In this document: one piece after another, positions 6,876 to 6,996 of the stretch
How positions within the stretch are numbered: the stretch's first letter is position 1
Layout: every line of letters begins with the position of its first letter
Assembly: GCA_002420315.1 (NCBI GenBank)
Contig: DIHU01000002.1
Coordinates: 2,025 to 9,020 of the forward strand
Length of the DNA stretch: 6,996 bases
DNA from: Akkermansiaceae bacterium UBA5688
GTDB taxonomy: Bacteria > Verrucomicrobiota > Verrucomicrobiia > Verrucomicrobiales > Akkermansiaceae
Reading direction: 5' to 3'
Translations under genes and position numbers: made by a program
Notes under the pieces: model-generated
Databases searched by the model: none
The model's input: the letters and a program-made list of their open reading frames with translations, nothing else
Told to the model about the DNA's origin: nothing

Positions 6876-6996
6876 ACTCGCAAATTGATTACTAAAATGA
6901 ATTTTCCCATAACGCTAACCCCTATGACAAACGACAGCTCTGATTGTATTTCCCCGACTTTTTGTTTTTGGATAGGGTTCACACCTGACCTTTAAA
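6876..6996. other. Upstream region of mogA, no supported feature
   Basis: This 121-base stretch must hold the mogA 5' region if the gene has its own promoter. On the minus strand I find TTGTCA followed 13 bases later by TATGGG, which is too close for a sigma-70 promoter, and no element resembling a Moco riboswitch. A 32-codon plus-strand frame (6897-6995) has no ribosome-binding site. Confidence 0.5.

Noticed and set aside
6910..6935. Minus-strand TTGTCA ... TATGGG as a mogA promoter
   Set aside because: The 13-base spacing is too short for a sigma-70 promoter and the -10 match is poor.
6897..6995. 32-codon plus-strand frame divergent from mogA
   Set aside because: No ribosome-binding site, low-complexity composition rich in Thr/Pro/Phe, and short enough to arise by chance.

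Overview
The window reads as a piece of a heterotrophic Gram-negative-type bacterial chromosome, roughly half G+C by eye. A tandem pair of large heparinase-like exported proteins, a sodium:solute symporter with an extra soluble tail and a NagD-like HAD phosphatase are together reminiscent of polysaccharide-degrading Verrucomicrobiota or Planctomycetota. That assignment is inference from gene content only; there is no rRNA or tRNA in the window to test it, and no phage, transposon, CRISPR or integrase signal was seen.

Layout. Bases 1-861 (+) hold the C-terminal 286 codons of a protein cut by the left edge. One base after its stop, 863-2998 (+) encodes a 711-residue secreted protein whose C-terminal third is clearly paralogous to it. 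Both look like distant members of the heparinase II/III / alginate-lyase-like superfamily (alpha-helical toroid followed by a beta-sandwich). Bases 2999-3265 are annotated as intergenic, but they contain a 63-codon open, protein-like frame with no usable upstream start, plus a short frame whose ATG overlaps the preceding stop. This may be the remains of a small gene. Bases 3266-4120 (+) encode a complete HAD-IIA (NagD-like) phosphatase. Two bases later, 4123-6252 (+) encodes a 709-residue sodium:solute symporter with two extra N-terminal membrane helices and a C-terminal soluble domain of about 130 residues. After a 101-bp convergent spacer, 6354-6875 (-) encodes MogA, the molybdopterin adenylyltransferase of molybdenum-cofactor synthesis. 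The last 121 bases hold the mogA upstream region, with nothing else I can support.

Working together. The two heparinase-like proteins are almost certainly co-transcribed and probably act outside the cytoplasm on a polysaccharide or glycan. The phosphatase and the symporter form a second tight pair and may share a promoter or lie downstream of the lyase pair. A scenario of glycan cleavage, sodium-driven uptake of the product and cytoplasmic dephosphorylation fits the order, but no substrate can be read from the sequence. MogA is an independent housekeeping gene on the other strand.
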